Shown one piece after another: positions 25,627 to 34,365 of a DNA stretch of 64,000 nucleotides (its first letter is position 1; each line of letters starts with the position of its first letter). The position numbers and the translations under genes were made by a program. The stretch spans positions 682,001 to 746,000 of the forward strand of contig NZ_UAVP01000008.1 in the NCBI RefSeq assembly GCF_900446695.1, read 5' to 3'. The stretch is from Capnocytophaga sputigena. GTDB taxonomy: Bacteria; Bacteroidota; Bacteroidia; Flavobacteriales; Flavobacteriaceae. The notes under the pieces are model-generated. The model ran no database searches. It was not told the DNA's origin and saw only the letters and a list, made by a program, of their open reading frames with translations.

Positions 25627-26862
25627 CTATCCTATCTTTAAATTCTTTAATCGTTCGGCAGCAATTTCCATATCCTTGCTGATTTTCTCATTGGTGATTT
25701 TAGCATAAATCTGGGTAGTTTTGATATTCTTATGTCCCATCATCTTGCTAACACTTTCCAAGGGAACCCCTTCTGTTAAGAACAGAGTACCAAAGGTATG
25801 GCGTGCCCAGTGAAATGAAATGGGTTTTTCACGAATGATGTTACAATCTTTCATCATCTTTCTGATTAAGAGATTGCAATTAGTGTTGGAGGGTGTAGGA
25901 AACAATGCCTCTGTACGAGTCGTACCTTCATATTTTTCAATAATTTTCTCGGCTATATCCAACAGACGTACATTACAGGGCACATCAGATTTCTGACGGC
26001 GTTTGATAAGCCATTTGTTGCCGTCAAAGAACGATTGTAAGTGACTTTTCTTGAGCTGCTTGATATCAATATACGAAAAACCTGTAAAGCAACTAAAAAC
26101 AAATAGGTCTCGTACTAATTCAGCAGAAGCACTCTTAGGGTGATATTGTAAAAGAGTTTCTACTTCCTCTCTAAGCAAATAGCCTCTGTCTTTCTCCTCC
26201 ATAGAACTTATATAATTCTTAAAAGGATTGCGATAGATGATACCCTTATCTATAGCTATTTCTACCATTTTACAAAGGGGCATCATATAAACCCATATTG
26301 TGTTGTGAGTAAGACTTTTATTAATTTTAAGGTAAAAGTCAAAATCATTGATAAAGTCTTCTGTAAGCTCTTTGAAAGAAATATCGCTTCTGCGGTATTT
26401 GTACTGGATAAACTCGCTCAAATGAGTATATACATTCTCGTATTTGTTGAGTGTACTATAACTTCTAACACCTTTTTCTACCATCAAAGCAAAGTCCTCT
26501 TTGAACTTCTCATAGACTTTTAGTAAGGAATCTTCCATTACTCCTATGCCTAGGAAAGTAGCTTTTAGCTTCTGAGCAGTAACCACTCCCTCGTACTTCA
26601 TCAGCTCCTCATAATGAGTAATGATACGTGAACGAATTTCTTCCAGCTTGCGATTGAGTTGGGTAGCTTCCTCTGTTTTACCTGTTACTCTGCCGTATTT
26701 CAAATCCCATTTCTGTGGAAGGATTTCAAGTTTGGTACTAAACTGAGCTACCTGATTGTCAATGGTAATACGCCCCATAATAGCAACCTTACCGTTCTTC
26801 TTTGGGGCATTCTTTTTAAGGCAAAACAATACCTTAAAGGTTGAGCGTTTTACTTTTTTCAT
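25627..26862 (-). CDS. Tyrosine recombinase/integrase, IntDOT-like
   Basis: A 411-residue integrase: arm-binding N-terminal region (1-95, FKVLFCLKKNAPKKNGKVAIMG), SAM-like core-binding domain (about 110-215, VYEKFKEDFALMVEKGVRSYSTLNKYENV) and catalytic domain. Catalytic HxxR is His351/Arg354 (HWARHTFGT), His377 (MMGHKN) and nucleophile Tyr386 (TTQIYAKI). At the first catalytic Arg position the sequence is FTGFSYIDI, with Ser instead of Arg; IntDOT of CTnDOT also has Ser there. It probably integrated the metal-efflux island. No excision or transfer gene is present. Confidence 0.92.
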   Translation of the reverse strand: MKKVKRSTFKVLFCLKKNAPKKNGKVAIMGRITIDNQVAQFSTKLEILPQKWDLKYGRVTGKTEEATQLNRKLEEIRSRIITHYEELMKYEGVVTAQKLKATFLGIGVMEDSLLKVYEKFKEDFALMVEKGVRSYSTLNKYENVYTHLSEFIQYKYRRSDISFKELTEDFINDFDFYLKINKSLTHNTIWVYMMPLCKMVEIAIDKGIIYRNPFKNYISSMEEKDRGYLLREEVETLLQYHPKSASAELVRDLFVFSCFTGFSYIDIKQLKKSHLQSFFDGNKWLIKRRQKSDVPCNVRLLDIAEKIIEKYEGTTRTEALFPTPSNTNCNLLIRKMMKDCNIIREKPISFHWARHTFGTLFLTEGVPLESVSKMMGHKNIKTTQIYAKITNEKISKDMEIAAERLKNLKIG

Positions 26863-27132
26863 ACTCTAATTTTTTAATTTGCGAAAGTACTTTTTATCAA
26901 GTTACTGTACAATATGAAAAAAGGTGTAAAACACTGAAATATAACCTATTAATAAAAAATATTTTTCAATGTATTAGGTAACGATTTAGAAACCTAATTT
27001 TGAAAAAACCTGTCCAAATCATCTAAGACTCTGTCTTCTCTTATCTTCCTGTCAAAAAATTAATCCTCTTTGTATGAGCTAATTACATTATTTTTTGTAG
27101 TTTTGCTTTTTATTCGTAATTTTGCAACAAAA
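26863..27132. other. Spacer upstream of the integrase with a possible right attachment site
   Basis: AT-rich. Contains ATTAGGTAACGATTTAG (26973-26989), the near-copy of 18575-18591. A weak promoter-like TACTTTCG lies close to the integrase start on the minus strand. Nothing else is recognisable. Confidence 0.45.
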
Positions 27133-27160
27133 AAGCGACTCATTTTCGAGTCGCTTTTTT
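27133..27160 (-). terminator. Terminator of the lipoprotein gene at 27182
   Basis: Hairpin AGCGACTC/GAGTCGCT with A-run and T-run on both sides. Confidence 0.85.
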
Positions 27161-27181
27161 ATTATTTGTGTATTAGAAATA

Positions 27182-28354
27182 TTAGTAATTCAACTGATAA
27201 GTAGTAGTCATATCACTGTTATAATCTACGCTAATATCAACTCTATCTAACACTTGTTTTCCATTTTCAGTTTTAAATTTGAAAGTGTGGCGAGCTACTT
27301 TATTCACTGTTAAGTTGATAGTTTTACCGTTCTTATCTTTCTCTACTTTTATAGGGATAATAATATCAAACACTTTTTCATCGTCTTTATCACTTACCAA
27401 TCGATACTTTCTGCTTTTCTCAGTACCATTTTGAATGTTAGTAATAAGCGTTTCTAATTCCTCTAAATACTCGTCGTGAGCATAACTACCAAAACCAGTA
27501 CCCCAACCAGCTCTTGCATTTCGGCTTTCGTTAATAGTCTTTACAAAACCATCGGCATCAAACGTATAAGTATAGTTACAGATATAATTTAACGGAGCTT
27601 CCTCTTTTGTTAAAACCACTTGTTTTAGCAAGTTCTTAGGAGCTACCCCCTGTATCCAACCTATTTGAAAATTAAAATACTGCATATAGCTACTCACAGC
27701 ATCCCCTTCAAAGTTGTACATCAAAAACTTATTTTTGTTCAACTCATTGCCGTAGCTAAGCTTACTCCCATAAGTAATGACTTTACCATTTCTATTTTTC
27801 TTCTCAATGATTTTGGTCAAATTGTCATTGGTCCACTCAAAAACACCTACATCGTTAACATTTGCTAAACGTTGTTTGCTGTCGTATGTCCCTAAAGCCA
27901 ATACATTCCCTGCTGCATTAAGCCCCCATTCTACGGTTTCTATAACCCCTGTATCTTCGTTAGGTACTGTAATTTTCACAGAGGTAGCCTTATAATCAAA
28001 TGTTTTTACGATATCATTCTCTCCCTCTTCTTTGGTAGTAATCTTTTTGATTCTCCCTTGATTGTCATACTCATACAGAAAACGAACCATTTTCAATACA
28101 AACTCTTGTCTATTGAGAGTAGGTTGTAAAACACTTGAAATAGACGGAGCTGGGTCATTACCATTTTTAACTTCAATAAAGTTAGAAACAATCTCCTTTA
28201 CTTTTTTAGCAGGTAAATAGTTGTTTTGAGTGGTAGGGGTAGTAGTACCATTACCGCCATTGCCATTACCGCCATTAGGAGGAGTATCATCGTCTTTACT
28301 GCCACAGCCTACAAGCATTGCTATTGCTGCGATACTGAATAAAATTTTTTTCAT
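27182..28354 (-). CDS. DUF4595-like lipoprotein
   Basis: A 390-residue lipoprotein with signal ending MLVGC (Cys17) and a Gly/Asn/Thr/Pro-rich spacer (27-45). The body has repeated YD-like beta hairpins (FLYEYDNQGRIKKITTKEE, YTYTFDADGFVKTINES), the pattern of DUF4595-type proteins. Probably on the outer membrane surface; function unknown. The gene at 58877 has the same style. Its promoter box (minus strand TACATTTG, 28383-28390) is back to back with that of queD. Confidence 0.7.
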   Translation of the reverse strand: MKKILFSIAAIAMLVGCGSKDDDTPPNGGNGNGGNGTTTPTTQNNYLPAKKVKEIVSNFIEVKNGNDPAPSISSVLQPTLNRQEFVLKMVRFLYEYDNQGRIKKITTKEEGENDIVKTFDYKATSVKITVPNEDTGVIETVEWGLNAAGNVLALGTYDSKQRLANVNDVGVFEWTNDNLTKIIEKKNRNGKVITYGSKLSYGNELNKNKFLMYNFEGDAVSSYMQYFNFQIGWIQGVAPKNLLKQVVLTKEEAPLNYICNYTYTFDADGFVKTINESRNARAGWGTGFGSYAHDEYLEELETLITNIQNGTEKSRKYRLVSDKDDEKVFDIIIPIKVEKDKNGKTINLTVNKVARHTFKFKTENGKQVLDRVDISVDYNSDMTTTYQLNY

Positions 28355-28398
28355 TGGAATTGATTTTTATATGAATATGGGGCAAATGTACGAATAAT

Positions 28399-28430
28399 TT
28401 TGCTAATTCTCTAATTATTCACTACATTTG
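28399..28430 (+). promoter_or_regulatory. Promoter of queD
   Basis: TTTG at 28399, 20 bases, TACATTTG at 28423-28430. The leader that follows is made of heptamer repeats. Confidence 0.65.
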
Positions 28431-28442
28431 CACCAAAATAAT

Positions 28443-28491
28443 GATTCATTATCAATTGTTAATTGTTAATGAGTCATTGTTAATTGTCAAT
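28443..28491. repeat. Heptamer tandem array in the queD leader, 7 units
   Basis: Seven in-phase units of TGTTAAT/TGTCAAT/TATCAAT type between the queD promoter and its ATG at 28496. The same unit in reverse orientation occurs at 54880-54914 and 58030-58071. Confidence 0.8.
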
Positions 28492-28495
28492 TATT

Positions 28496-28948
28496 ATGAT
28501 TCGCATTACTAAAAAATTCGACTTCGAAGCAGGACACGCGCTCTTTGGCTACGATGGCAAATGCAAAAACCTGCACGGACACAGCTATAAACTCTACGTA
28601 ACTGTGATAGGCGAACCTATCAACAATCCTCATAACGTGAAAAATGGTATGGTTATCGATTTTGGTGACCTCAAACGCATCGTGCAGGAGCAAATTATCG
28701 ATGCTTTTGACCACGCAATGGTATTCAACGAACTCTCTCCTCACAAAGCCTTAGCCGACGAACTCCGCGCCAAGGGGCATCGTATCATTACCGTGCCTTA
28801 TCAGCCTACCAGCGAAAACCTCGTAACCGACTTTGCTCAGCGTATTGCCTACCAACTGCCCGCTGGAGTAACACTCTTTTCTATACGCCTTTGCGAAACC
28901 GAAAGTTCCTATGCCGAATGGTTTGCATCAGATAATAGTGCGTATTAA
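28496..28948 (+). CDS. queD: 6-carboxytetrahydropterin synthase
   Basis: A 150-residue PTPS/QueD enzyme making 6-carboxytetrahydropterin from dihydroneopterin triphosphate on the queuosine/7-deazaguanine route. Marks: FEAGHAL (zinc His), CKNLHGHSYKL (catalytic Cys plus two zinc His), MVIDFGDLK, FDHAMVFN and the C-terminal CETESSYAEW. ATG 28496 is used; an upstream in-frame TTG (28484) would add four residues from the repeat array and is unlikely. Confidence 0.92.
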   Translation: MIRITKKFDFEAGHALFGYDGKCKNLHGHSYKLYVTVIGEPINNPHNVKNGMVIDFGDLKRIVQEQIIDAFDHAMVFNELSPHKALADELRAKGHRIITVPYQPTSENLVTDFAQRIAYQLPAGVTLFSIRLCETESSYAEWFASDNSAY

Positions 28949-28968
28949 TAACATAAAAAGAATATATT

Positions 28969-29478
28969 ATGGGACTTATACTATTAATTATAGTACTCAT
29001 TATTCTTTTGTTTTACAAAAGGAACATCATAAAGCGTTTGCACAATTCATTTGCACAAAATTCATTAAAGGAGAATACTCTGGACTATATTCGGAACAAT
29101 TGGCAAAAGGTGTGTATTAATGCTGACCATTGCGATGTGATGAATGAAAATACTACCTTCGATTTACATGCAGTAGAAAATAATCGTATGAAAAGCGATC
29201 TTGAGGAAACAATGCTTTTTACAGAAGCAATGTTATTTAATAAATTACAGTTAGGAGAAGAAAAAATGAAACTCAGTTATATAAGATGTTACGACAAAAG
29301 TAGCTCTCCTGTAAAAGTATATCAAACTACTGTTGCCGATATAGATGCTAGTGTGGCACAAGTAAAGCTGAATGTGCAAGGCTATATCAATGTGTATTAC
29401 AACCCACAAAACCCCAAGGAAGTTTATGTTGATACCGAGTTCCTACAAAAAGATCTCTCCGAACTGATGAATCATTAA
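28969..29478 (+). CDS. Single-TM protein of unknown function
   Basis: A 169-residue protein: one N-terminal membrane segment (residues 2-16, LILLIIVLIILLFY) then a soluble domain. The C-terminal part (KVYQTTVADIDASVAQVK...GYINVYYNPQNPKEVYVD) has the 'YNPxNPxEV' feel of DUF3592-like proteins, but I am not sure. It starts 20 bases after queD and may share its transcript. Confidence 0.65.
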   Translation: MGLILLIIVLIILLFYKRNIIKRLHNSFAQNSLKENTLDYIRNNWQKVCINADHCDVMNENTTFDLHAVENNRMKSDLEETMLFTEAMLFNKLQLGEEKMKLSYIRCYDKSSSPVKVYQTTVADIDASVAQVKLNVQGYINVYYNPQNPKEVYVDTEFLQKDLSELMNH

Positions 29479-29668
29479 GATATGGCGATATAACCTCTTT
29501 AAAAACCCATATACTTTAGCAATAGATTTAGATGTAACTAAACGCACTGCACAAAACTATTTAGATACGATTGCTGAAATAGGGCTACTTAGTAAGTTGA
29601 AAGTAGGGAAGTCAAACTATTATATCAACGAAAATTTGATAAAAGTACTCCAAAGAGAAAAAGTATAA
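29474..29668 (+). pseudogene. Remnant of a Fic-family protein C-terminus
   Basis: A 64-codon open stretch with no start codon, reading ...NPYTLAIDLDVTKRTAQNY...EIGLLSKLKVGKSNYYIN...VLQREKV and a stop. This looks like the winged-helix tail at the end of Fic/DOC adenylyltransferases. The catalytic HPFxxGNGR part is absent, so this is the leftover of a deleted gene. Confidence 0.6.
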
Positions 29669-29669
29669 C

Positions 29670-29737
29670 GTGGAAAAAAAACGCCATTTTTTGCCACGTT
29701 ACTAGTAATGTGGAAAAAAAACGCCATTTTTTTCCAT
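29670..29737. repeat. Two tandem 40-base hairpin units
   Basis: GTGGAAAAAAAACGCCATTT begins at 29670 and again at 29710. Each unit folds on itself (A-run against T-run, capped by GTGG/CCAC in the first). They lie just after the Fic remnant. Confidence 0.75.
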
Positions 29738-29752
29738 ATCATATTCTTCATT

Positions 29753-29776
29753 TATACAAAATCGACTTTTTGTATA
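29753..29776. promoter_or_regulatory. Operator-like inverted repeat before lpxH
   Basis: TATACAAAA and TTTTGTATA separated by 6 bases, 20 bases before the lpxH start. It could be a repressor site or a leader hairpin. Confidence 0.4.
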
Positions 29777-29796
29777 GATGATAAATTAAAGAACCA

Positions 29797-30579
29797 ATGT
29801 TATCTATAGAATTACCCAAAGATAAAAAGATATACTTCGCCTCCGATAATCACCTCGGAGCGCCCACTGCTGCCGAAAGCAAACCCCGCGAAGCTAAATT
29901 TGTGCAATGGCTCAATACAATCAAAGCCGATGCAGGAGCCATATTTCTCCTCGGCGACCTTTTCGACTTTTGGTTTGAGTACAAAACAGTTGTCCCCAAA
30001 GGCTTTGTGCGCACTTTGGGCAAACTCGCGGAACTACGTGACAGTGGTATTCCTATCTACTTTTTCGTAGGCAACCACGATTTGTGGATGGACGATTATT
30101 TCGAAACCGAATTAGGAATCCCTGTATATCGCCGTCCATTAGAAGTAGAATGTGCAGGCAAACGTTTTTTGATAGGGCACGGCGATGGCTTAGGTCCCGG
30201 TGATAAAGGCTACAAGCGGATGAAAAAAGTCTTTACCAATCCGTTTTGCAAATGGCTCTTCCGCTGGCTACATCCCGATATAGGCGTGCGATTGGCGCAA
30301 TACCTCTCAGTGAAAAACAAACTCATCTCAGGGGCTGAAGATGTACATTTCTTGGGAGAAGACAATGAATGGTTGGTGCAGTATTGCAAACGCAAACTCG
30401 AGACCCAGCATTACGACTATTTTCTCTTTGGTCACCGCCACCTGCCAATGAACATTAGGATAGGGGAGGGGAGTACCTATATCAACACCGGCGACTGGAT
30501 TCACTACTTTACCTATGCAGTTTTTGACCCCAAAACAGGATTGGAAATAAAGGAATTTACCGATAAGAGTACTTGCTAA
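29797..30579 (+). CDS. lpxH: UDP-2,3-diacylglucosamine diphosphatase
   Basis: A 260-residue calcineurin-like phosphoesterase that cuts UDP-2,3-diacylglucosamine to lipid X in lipid A synthesis. Metal-binding motifs in order: SDNHLG (residue 14), GDLFDFW (50), GNHDLW (89), GHGDGLGPGDKGYK (127) and GHRHLP (210). Length and the GDG/GPGDKGYK loop fit the Bacteroidetes LpxH type. DNH in place of DxH in the first motif keeps the needed Asp and His. Confidence 0.9.
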   Translation: MLSIELPKDKKIYFASDNHLGAPTAAESKPREAKFVQWLNTIKADAGAIFLLGDLFDFWFEYKTVVPKGFVRTLGKLAELRDSGIPIYFFVGNHDLWMDDYFETELGIPVYRRPLEVECAGKRFLIGHGDGLGPGDKGYKRMKKVFTNPFCKWLFRWLHPDIGVRLAQYLSVKNKLISGAEDVHFLGEDNEWLVQYCKRKLETQHYDYFLFGHRHLPMNIRIGEGSTYINTGDWIHYFTYAVFDPKTGLEIKEFTDKSTC

Positions 30580-30633
30580 AGCTAATAAAATAAAGGTATT
30601 AGAAATATTATTTAAAAAAAATCTACATAATAA

Positions 30634-30664
30634 TTTGCAATTATTTAGAAAGTTTCTATTTTTG
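30634..30664 (+). promoter_or_regulatory. Promoter of the TonB receptor at 30697
   Basis: TTTG at 30634, 19 bases, TATTTTTG at 30657-30664. Confidence 0.65.
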
Positions 30665-30696
30665 TGCCCAAAAAGTAAATAAATAAAAATGTTTTT

Positions 30697-32976
30697 ATGA
30701 AAAACAAATCACTATTTTTGGGCAGTTTGCTATTAAGTATGATAGCAAACTCTGCAACAGAAGCAAAAACTTCAATTGCTAAAACTCTCTATACTGAGCA
30801 ATATCAGCAGGAAGAGATAGAAGTAGAAGGGCAGGTGCTCGATGCCGATGGCTCTCCAATGCTAGGAGTGAGCGTAGTAGTAAAAGATACCCATCGCGGG
30901 GTCGTTACCGATGAAAACGGACGTTTCTCTCTTCAAGCCGATGAAAACGCCGTACTCGTATTCCGCTTCTTAGGATATCAAACTCAAGAAATTGCTCTAA
31001 ACGGACGTTCATCTATTACCGTACAGATGAAAGTCTCTACACAAGAACTCAAAGAGGTAACCGTTACTTCTACTGGTATCAAACGGCAAATTAAAGACTT
31101 TGCAGGTACCGTAAATGTTATTTCAGCTTCACAAATAAAAGAATTGGCTATTCCCGCAGTAGGCGATGCAGTGCGCTTTATGCCAGGAGTAAACTATATA
31201 GACGAAGACGGTCGCGGATTGCGCCCTGGTATTGGATTACGCGGTATGGAGCCCAACCGGAATAGCAATACTCTGGTAGTAATCGATGGTAAAATACCTA
31301 TCGGGCAAAGCTATTCCGATATGGGAGGTTACTATATGATGCCCGTAGGCGCTATCGAAAGTGTGGAAGTGATAAAAGGTGCTTCACCAGCGCTCTACGG
31401 AAGTGGTAGTATAGGTGGGGTAGTGAATATCATCACCAAAAAAGGTGCTGCTCGTCCTTACACTGGCATCAACTTGCAATACGGCAATCACAACGCTTTG
31501 AACATAGGTATTGAAACAGTAGGTAATACCAATGAAGGAAATATGAATTACTATGCTGGCTTCCACCGCCGACAAGGTGATGGCTTCAGAAAATCGCGCA
31601 GTCGCTATAATGTAAACGACCTTACTGCCAATGTAACAGCAAAAGTAGGCGAGAAAAACGAATGGCGCTTCTTCCTCAATGGTTTTACTGAATATTCCGA
31701 TACTCCTGGAGGACTCAGTCAAGCACAATGGGAGCAAGACCCTGAGCAATCTGTAAATCCACACGACTTTTTTGAGGCAAGACGCTTTAGTACCGCTATC
31801 TCATACAAACGCAGTTTTGATGAAACAAATAGCCTTACTACTTCTATATATGGTAGTTACCTAAAAAGAGACTGGTGGCTCGACAACCGCAATGCCGACC
31901 CTACCAAGCGTAAATTCACCTCTGCCTTGCGCGATATCCCTACAGTAGGCTTATTCTCCGACTACGAGCGTACCAATACCCTATTCGGCAAAGAAAACAA
32001 ACTCTTAGCAGGTATCCGCCTACATACTGATATTACTCACGAAGTATCGGTAGCAGGCGACGAAATGGGTAAAAAAGCAGGCAAGACTACTGCCAATTCC
32101 GCTAATACCGTAGCTGTAGTAGAAGGCTATGTGTTTGACGAGTTTCACATCACCGATAAACTTAATATCAACCCTGGGTTGCGCTATACTTTTGTAAATT
32201 ACGACAAAGAAGATTACTTCCGTAACAATTGGGATAATCGCAATGAAGATGCTTTCATCTATTCATTGGGGTTATTCTATAAATTCTCTGAAAACTACCG
32301 CGCTTATGCTACTTATTCTAAAGGTTACAAAATGCCTCAAATACGATTGGCTTTTGAAACCAATGGCGACCTTGATGCCGAAACTTCTAATAACTACGAA
32401 ATAGGCTTCCGTACCCAGCCTACACAATGGTTAGAAATAGAATTAGCAGCCTATATATTAGACTTCAACCATAAAATATTCCGTGAAAGCGGCTTATTGA
32501 ACAACGGAGGAAAAGCCCTACATCGTGGGATAGAAGTAAGTGGTGCTATTTATCCAGTAGAAGGATTAAAACTCTATGGTAATGGTGCTATCCAAAGAGC
32601 AACTATAGAATATGGTATGTACAAAGGCAACCGCGTGCCTTATGCACCGCGCTACACCGCTACTGCAGGGGCTAAATACCAATGTGCTATAGGCGAAGGA
32701 ACACTCACTACCAATGTATATGGCAACTTTGTAAGCTCACAATTTTCTGATATTAAAAATACTGAAGTAGGTTCAGCTAATGGCAATATAGGTTTGATAC
32801 CTAAATTTTTCTTGCTCAATGCAACTGCCAATTACAGTTATAAACAATGGAATTTCAACCTCAATGCCTTGAACTTGCTCAACCGCAAATACTTCACTAC
32901 CCGCCACAGTGCTTGGGGAGGTATTATGCCAGCAGCTACTATTAGCGTATTAGGAGGTGTAGGCTATCAATTCTAA
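30697..32976 (+). CDS. TonB-dependent outer membrane receptor
   Basis: A 759-residue receptor: N-terminal signal, carboxypeptidase-regulatory-like domain (about 45-120, EGQVLDADGSPMLGVSVVVKDT), plug (about 130-245, IGLRGMEPNRNSNTLVVIDGK, GSIGGVVNIITKKG) and barrel ending GGVGYQF. The substrate is unknown; a siderophore or haem-type ligand is likely from its family look. It is a single-gene unit with its own promoter and terminator. Confidence 0.9.
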   Translation: MKNKSLFLGSLLLSMIANSATEAKTSIAKTLYTEQYQQEEIEVEGQVLDADGSPMLGVSVVVKDTHRGVVTDENGRFSLQADENAVLVFRFLGYQTQEIALNGRSSITVQMKVSTQELKEVTVTSTGIKRQIKDFAGTVNVISASQIKELAIPAVGDAVRFMPGVNYIDEDGRGLRPGIGLRGMEPNRNSNTLVVIDGKIPIGQSYSDMGGYYMMPVGAIESVEVIKGASPALYGSGSIGGVVNIITKKGAARPYTGINLQYGNHNALNIGIETVGNTNEGNMNYYAGFHRRQGDGFRKSRSRYNVNDLTANVTAKVGEKNEWRFFLNGFTEYSDTPGGLSQAQWEQDPEQSVNPHDFFEARRFSTAISYKRSFDETNSLTTSIYGSYLKRDWWLDNRNADPTKRKFTSALRDIPTVGLFSDYERTNTLFGKENKLLAGIRLHTDITHEVSVAGDEMGKKAGKTTANSANTVAVVEGYVFDEFHITDKLNINPGLRYTFVNYDKEDYFRNNWDNRNEDAFIYSLGLFYKFSENYRAYATYSKGYKMPQIRLAFETNGDLDAETSNNYEIGFRTQPTQWLEIELAAYILDFNHKIFRESGLLNNGGKALHRGIEVSGAIYPVEGLKLYGNGAIQRATIEYGMYKGNRVPYAPRYTATAGAKYQCAIGEGTLTTNVYGNFVSSQFSDIKNTEVGSANGNIGLIPKFFLLNATANYSYKQWNFNLNALNLLNRKYFTTRHSAWGGIMPAATISVLGGVGYQF

Positions 32977-33000
32977 AACCCTTTGGTAAATAAAATATAA

Positions 33001-33035
33001 AAAGCTGTTCAACATTTTTGTTGAACAGCTTTTTA
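33001..33035 (+). terminator. Terminator of the TonB receptor at 30697
   Basis: Stem AAGCTGTTCAAC/GTTGAACAGCTT with a T-run. A MITE-like repeat begins 5 bases later. Confidence 0.88.
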
Positions 33036-33039
33036 TTTA

Positions 33040-33230
33040 ACGTGAGTTCGATATAGCCAATATAAAAGAATGTTGATTTACAGCACTCTATCACAATTCA
33101 TTTACAAAAATATTCACCGTCAGGTGAAAATTTGTGAGATAAAGTAAAGAGTTTTTTGCAGTCCTTATTTCGTGTAAATTCGTGTAATTAGTGGGAGATT
33201 TAAAATATTTCGCTGATTGTTAAATAAATA
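33040..33230 (+). mobile_element. MITE-like element, copy 1 (right end degraded)
   Basis: Begins ACGTGAGTTCGA and carries the family core (GATTTACAGC, then ATTCACCGTCAGGTGAAAA, then a CGTG-rich segment and CGCTGATTGTTAAATAA). The right terminal repeat seen in copies 2 and 3 is missing. Same orientation as copy 2. The remaining spacer to 33300 holds only the DUF4434 promoter. Confidence 0.75.
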
Positions 33231-33252
33231 TTTATGCTATTTCTATGGCAAA

Positions 33253-33284
33253 TTTGCGCAGCTACTTATTATTTTATAATTTTG
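33253..33284 (+). promoter_or_regulatory. Promoter of the DUF4434 lipoprotein gene
   Basis: TTTG at 33253, 20 bases, TAATTTTG at 33277-33284. Confidence 0.65.
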
Positions 33285-33300
33285 CCCAAAAATAACACTT

Positions 33301-34365
33301 ATGAAAAAGATTTTACTCTTTATCCTGCTCTGCACTTCCTGCCTTATAGCTTGTAAAAAAGAGAATAACGAAGAAAAAGGTTGTGAATATCCTCAGCAAA
33401 CAACCCCAAAAATCCTTACAGGTACTTTTTTGCAACTCTTTGGTAAAGATGATTGGAGTGAAGCACAATGGGATGAGTTTCTTACCGAAATCAAAGATGT
33501 AGGGATGAATACCCTTATTGTGCAATATACTGCATTCAAAAATCCTTCTAACGATATCACTTGGTTCAATTCGGCAAATACTTTTACCAATAACAAAAGC
33601 AAACACACCCTTGAACGTGTGTTGGCTTCAGCTCAGCGAAAGGGGATAGAGGTACATATAGGTTTGCATTTTGACGATACTTATTGGTATCACCAAACCG
33701 ATGTGGCGTGGCTACAAACACAAGCCAATCATTGTATTGCCATAGCCGAAGAAATACAAGCACAATTTGGCACACACACTGCTTTCAAAGGTTGGTATAT
33801 CCCGCACGAGCCTGAGCCTAATGCTTATAATACCGATGAGAAAGTACGCCTTTTTAGAGAGCATTTTGTAGATCGCATTTCCAACCGTTTGCACCAATTG
33901 AACAACAAACCCGTGTCTATCGCTGCCTTTTGGAATAGCTCACTCTCCACACCCGAGCAGCTGCAACACTTTATGGCAGAACTGTCTAAAAGCAACCTGC
34001 AAATTGTAATGTTACAAGATGGCGTGGGCGCACAACACGTAACCCTCAACCGACTTGCAAGCTATTATGAGGCTGCACAACGCGGACTCTTTGAAGAAAA
34101 CAAAAACTATAAAGGTGTATTTTGGAGTGATTTAGAAACTTTTGCATCGCCTAATGGTGAGTATCCTTTTCATCCTGCCACTTTCGATAGAGTAAAGCAA
34201 CAATTGGAAACAGCCCTTTCTATCCCCAAAGTCAGCAAAATAGTATCTTTTCACTATTTTGATGATATGAGCACTAAGAGCCCGCACAAGGCTAAAGCCG
34301 ATACCCTGAGAGAAGCCTATAAAAACTACATCAAAGAACGTCAGTTCAATATAATAGAAAATTGA
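33301..34365 (+). CDS. DUF4434-like lipoprotein (TIM-barrel fold)
   Basis: A 354-residue lipoprotein with signal ending LIAC (Cys18). The body matches the pattern of DUF4434, glycoside-hydrolase-like barrels: ILTGTFLQLFGKDDWSEAQW, MNTLIVQYT, VHIGLHFDDTYW, GWYIPHEPEP (a plausible active-site Glu pair near residue 170) and FWSDLETF. Substrate unknown. The last eight residues (RQFNIIEN) and the stop codon are supplied by the left end of MITE copy 2, so the original C-terminus was changed. It is flanked by direct MITE copies. Confidence 0.8.
   Translation: MKKILLFILLCTSCLIACKKENNEEKGCEYPQQTTPKILTGTFLQLFGKDDWSEAQWDEFLTEIKDVGMNTLIVQYTAFKNPSNDITWFNSANTFTNNKSKHTLERVLASAQRKGIEVHIGLHFDDTYWYHQTDVAWLQTQANHCIAIAEEIQAQFGTHTAFKGWYIPHEPEPNAYNTDEKVRLFREHFVDRISNRLHQLNNKPVSIAAFWNSSLSTPEQLQHFMAELSKSNLQIVMLQDGVGAQHVTLNRLASYYEAAQRGLFEENKNYKGVFWSDLETFASPNGEYPFHPATFDRVKQQLETALSIPKVSKIVSFHYFDDMSTKSPHKAKADTLREAYKNYIKERQFNIIEN

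Noticed and set aside
28484-28496. TTG start for queD
   Set aside because: It would add four residues encoded by the heptamer array; the ATG at 28496 fits the family start.
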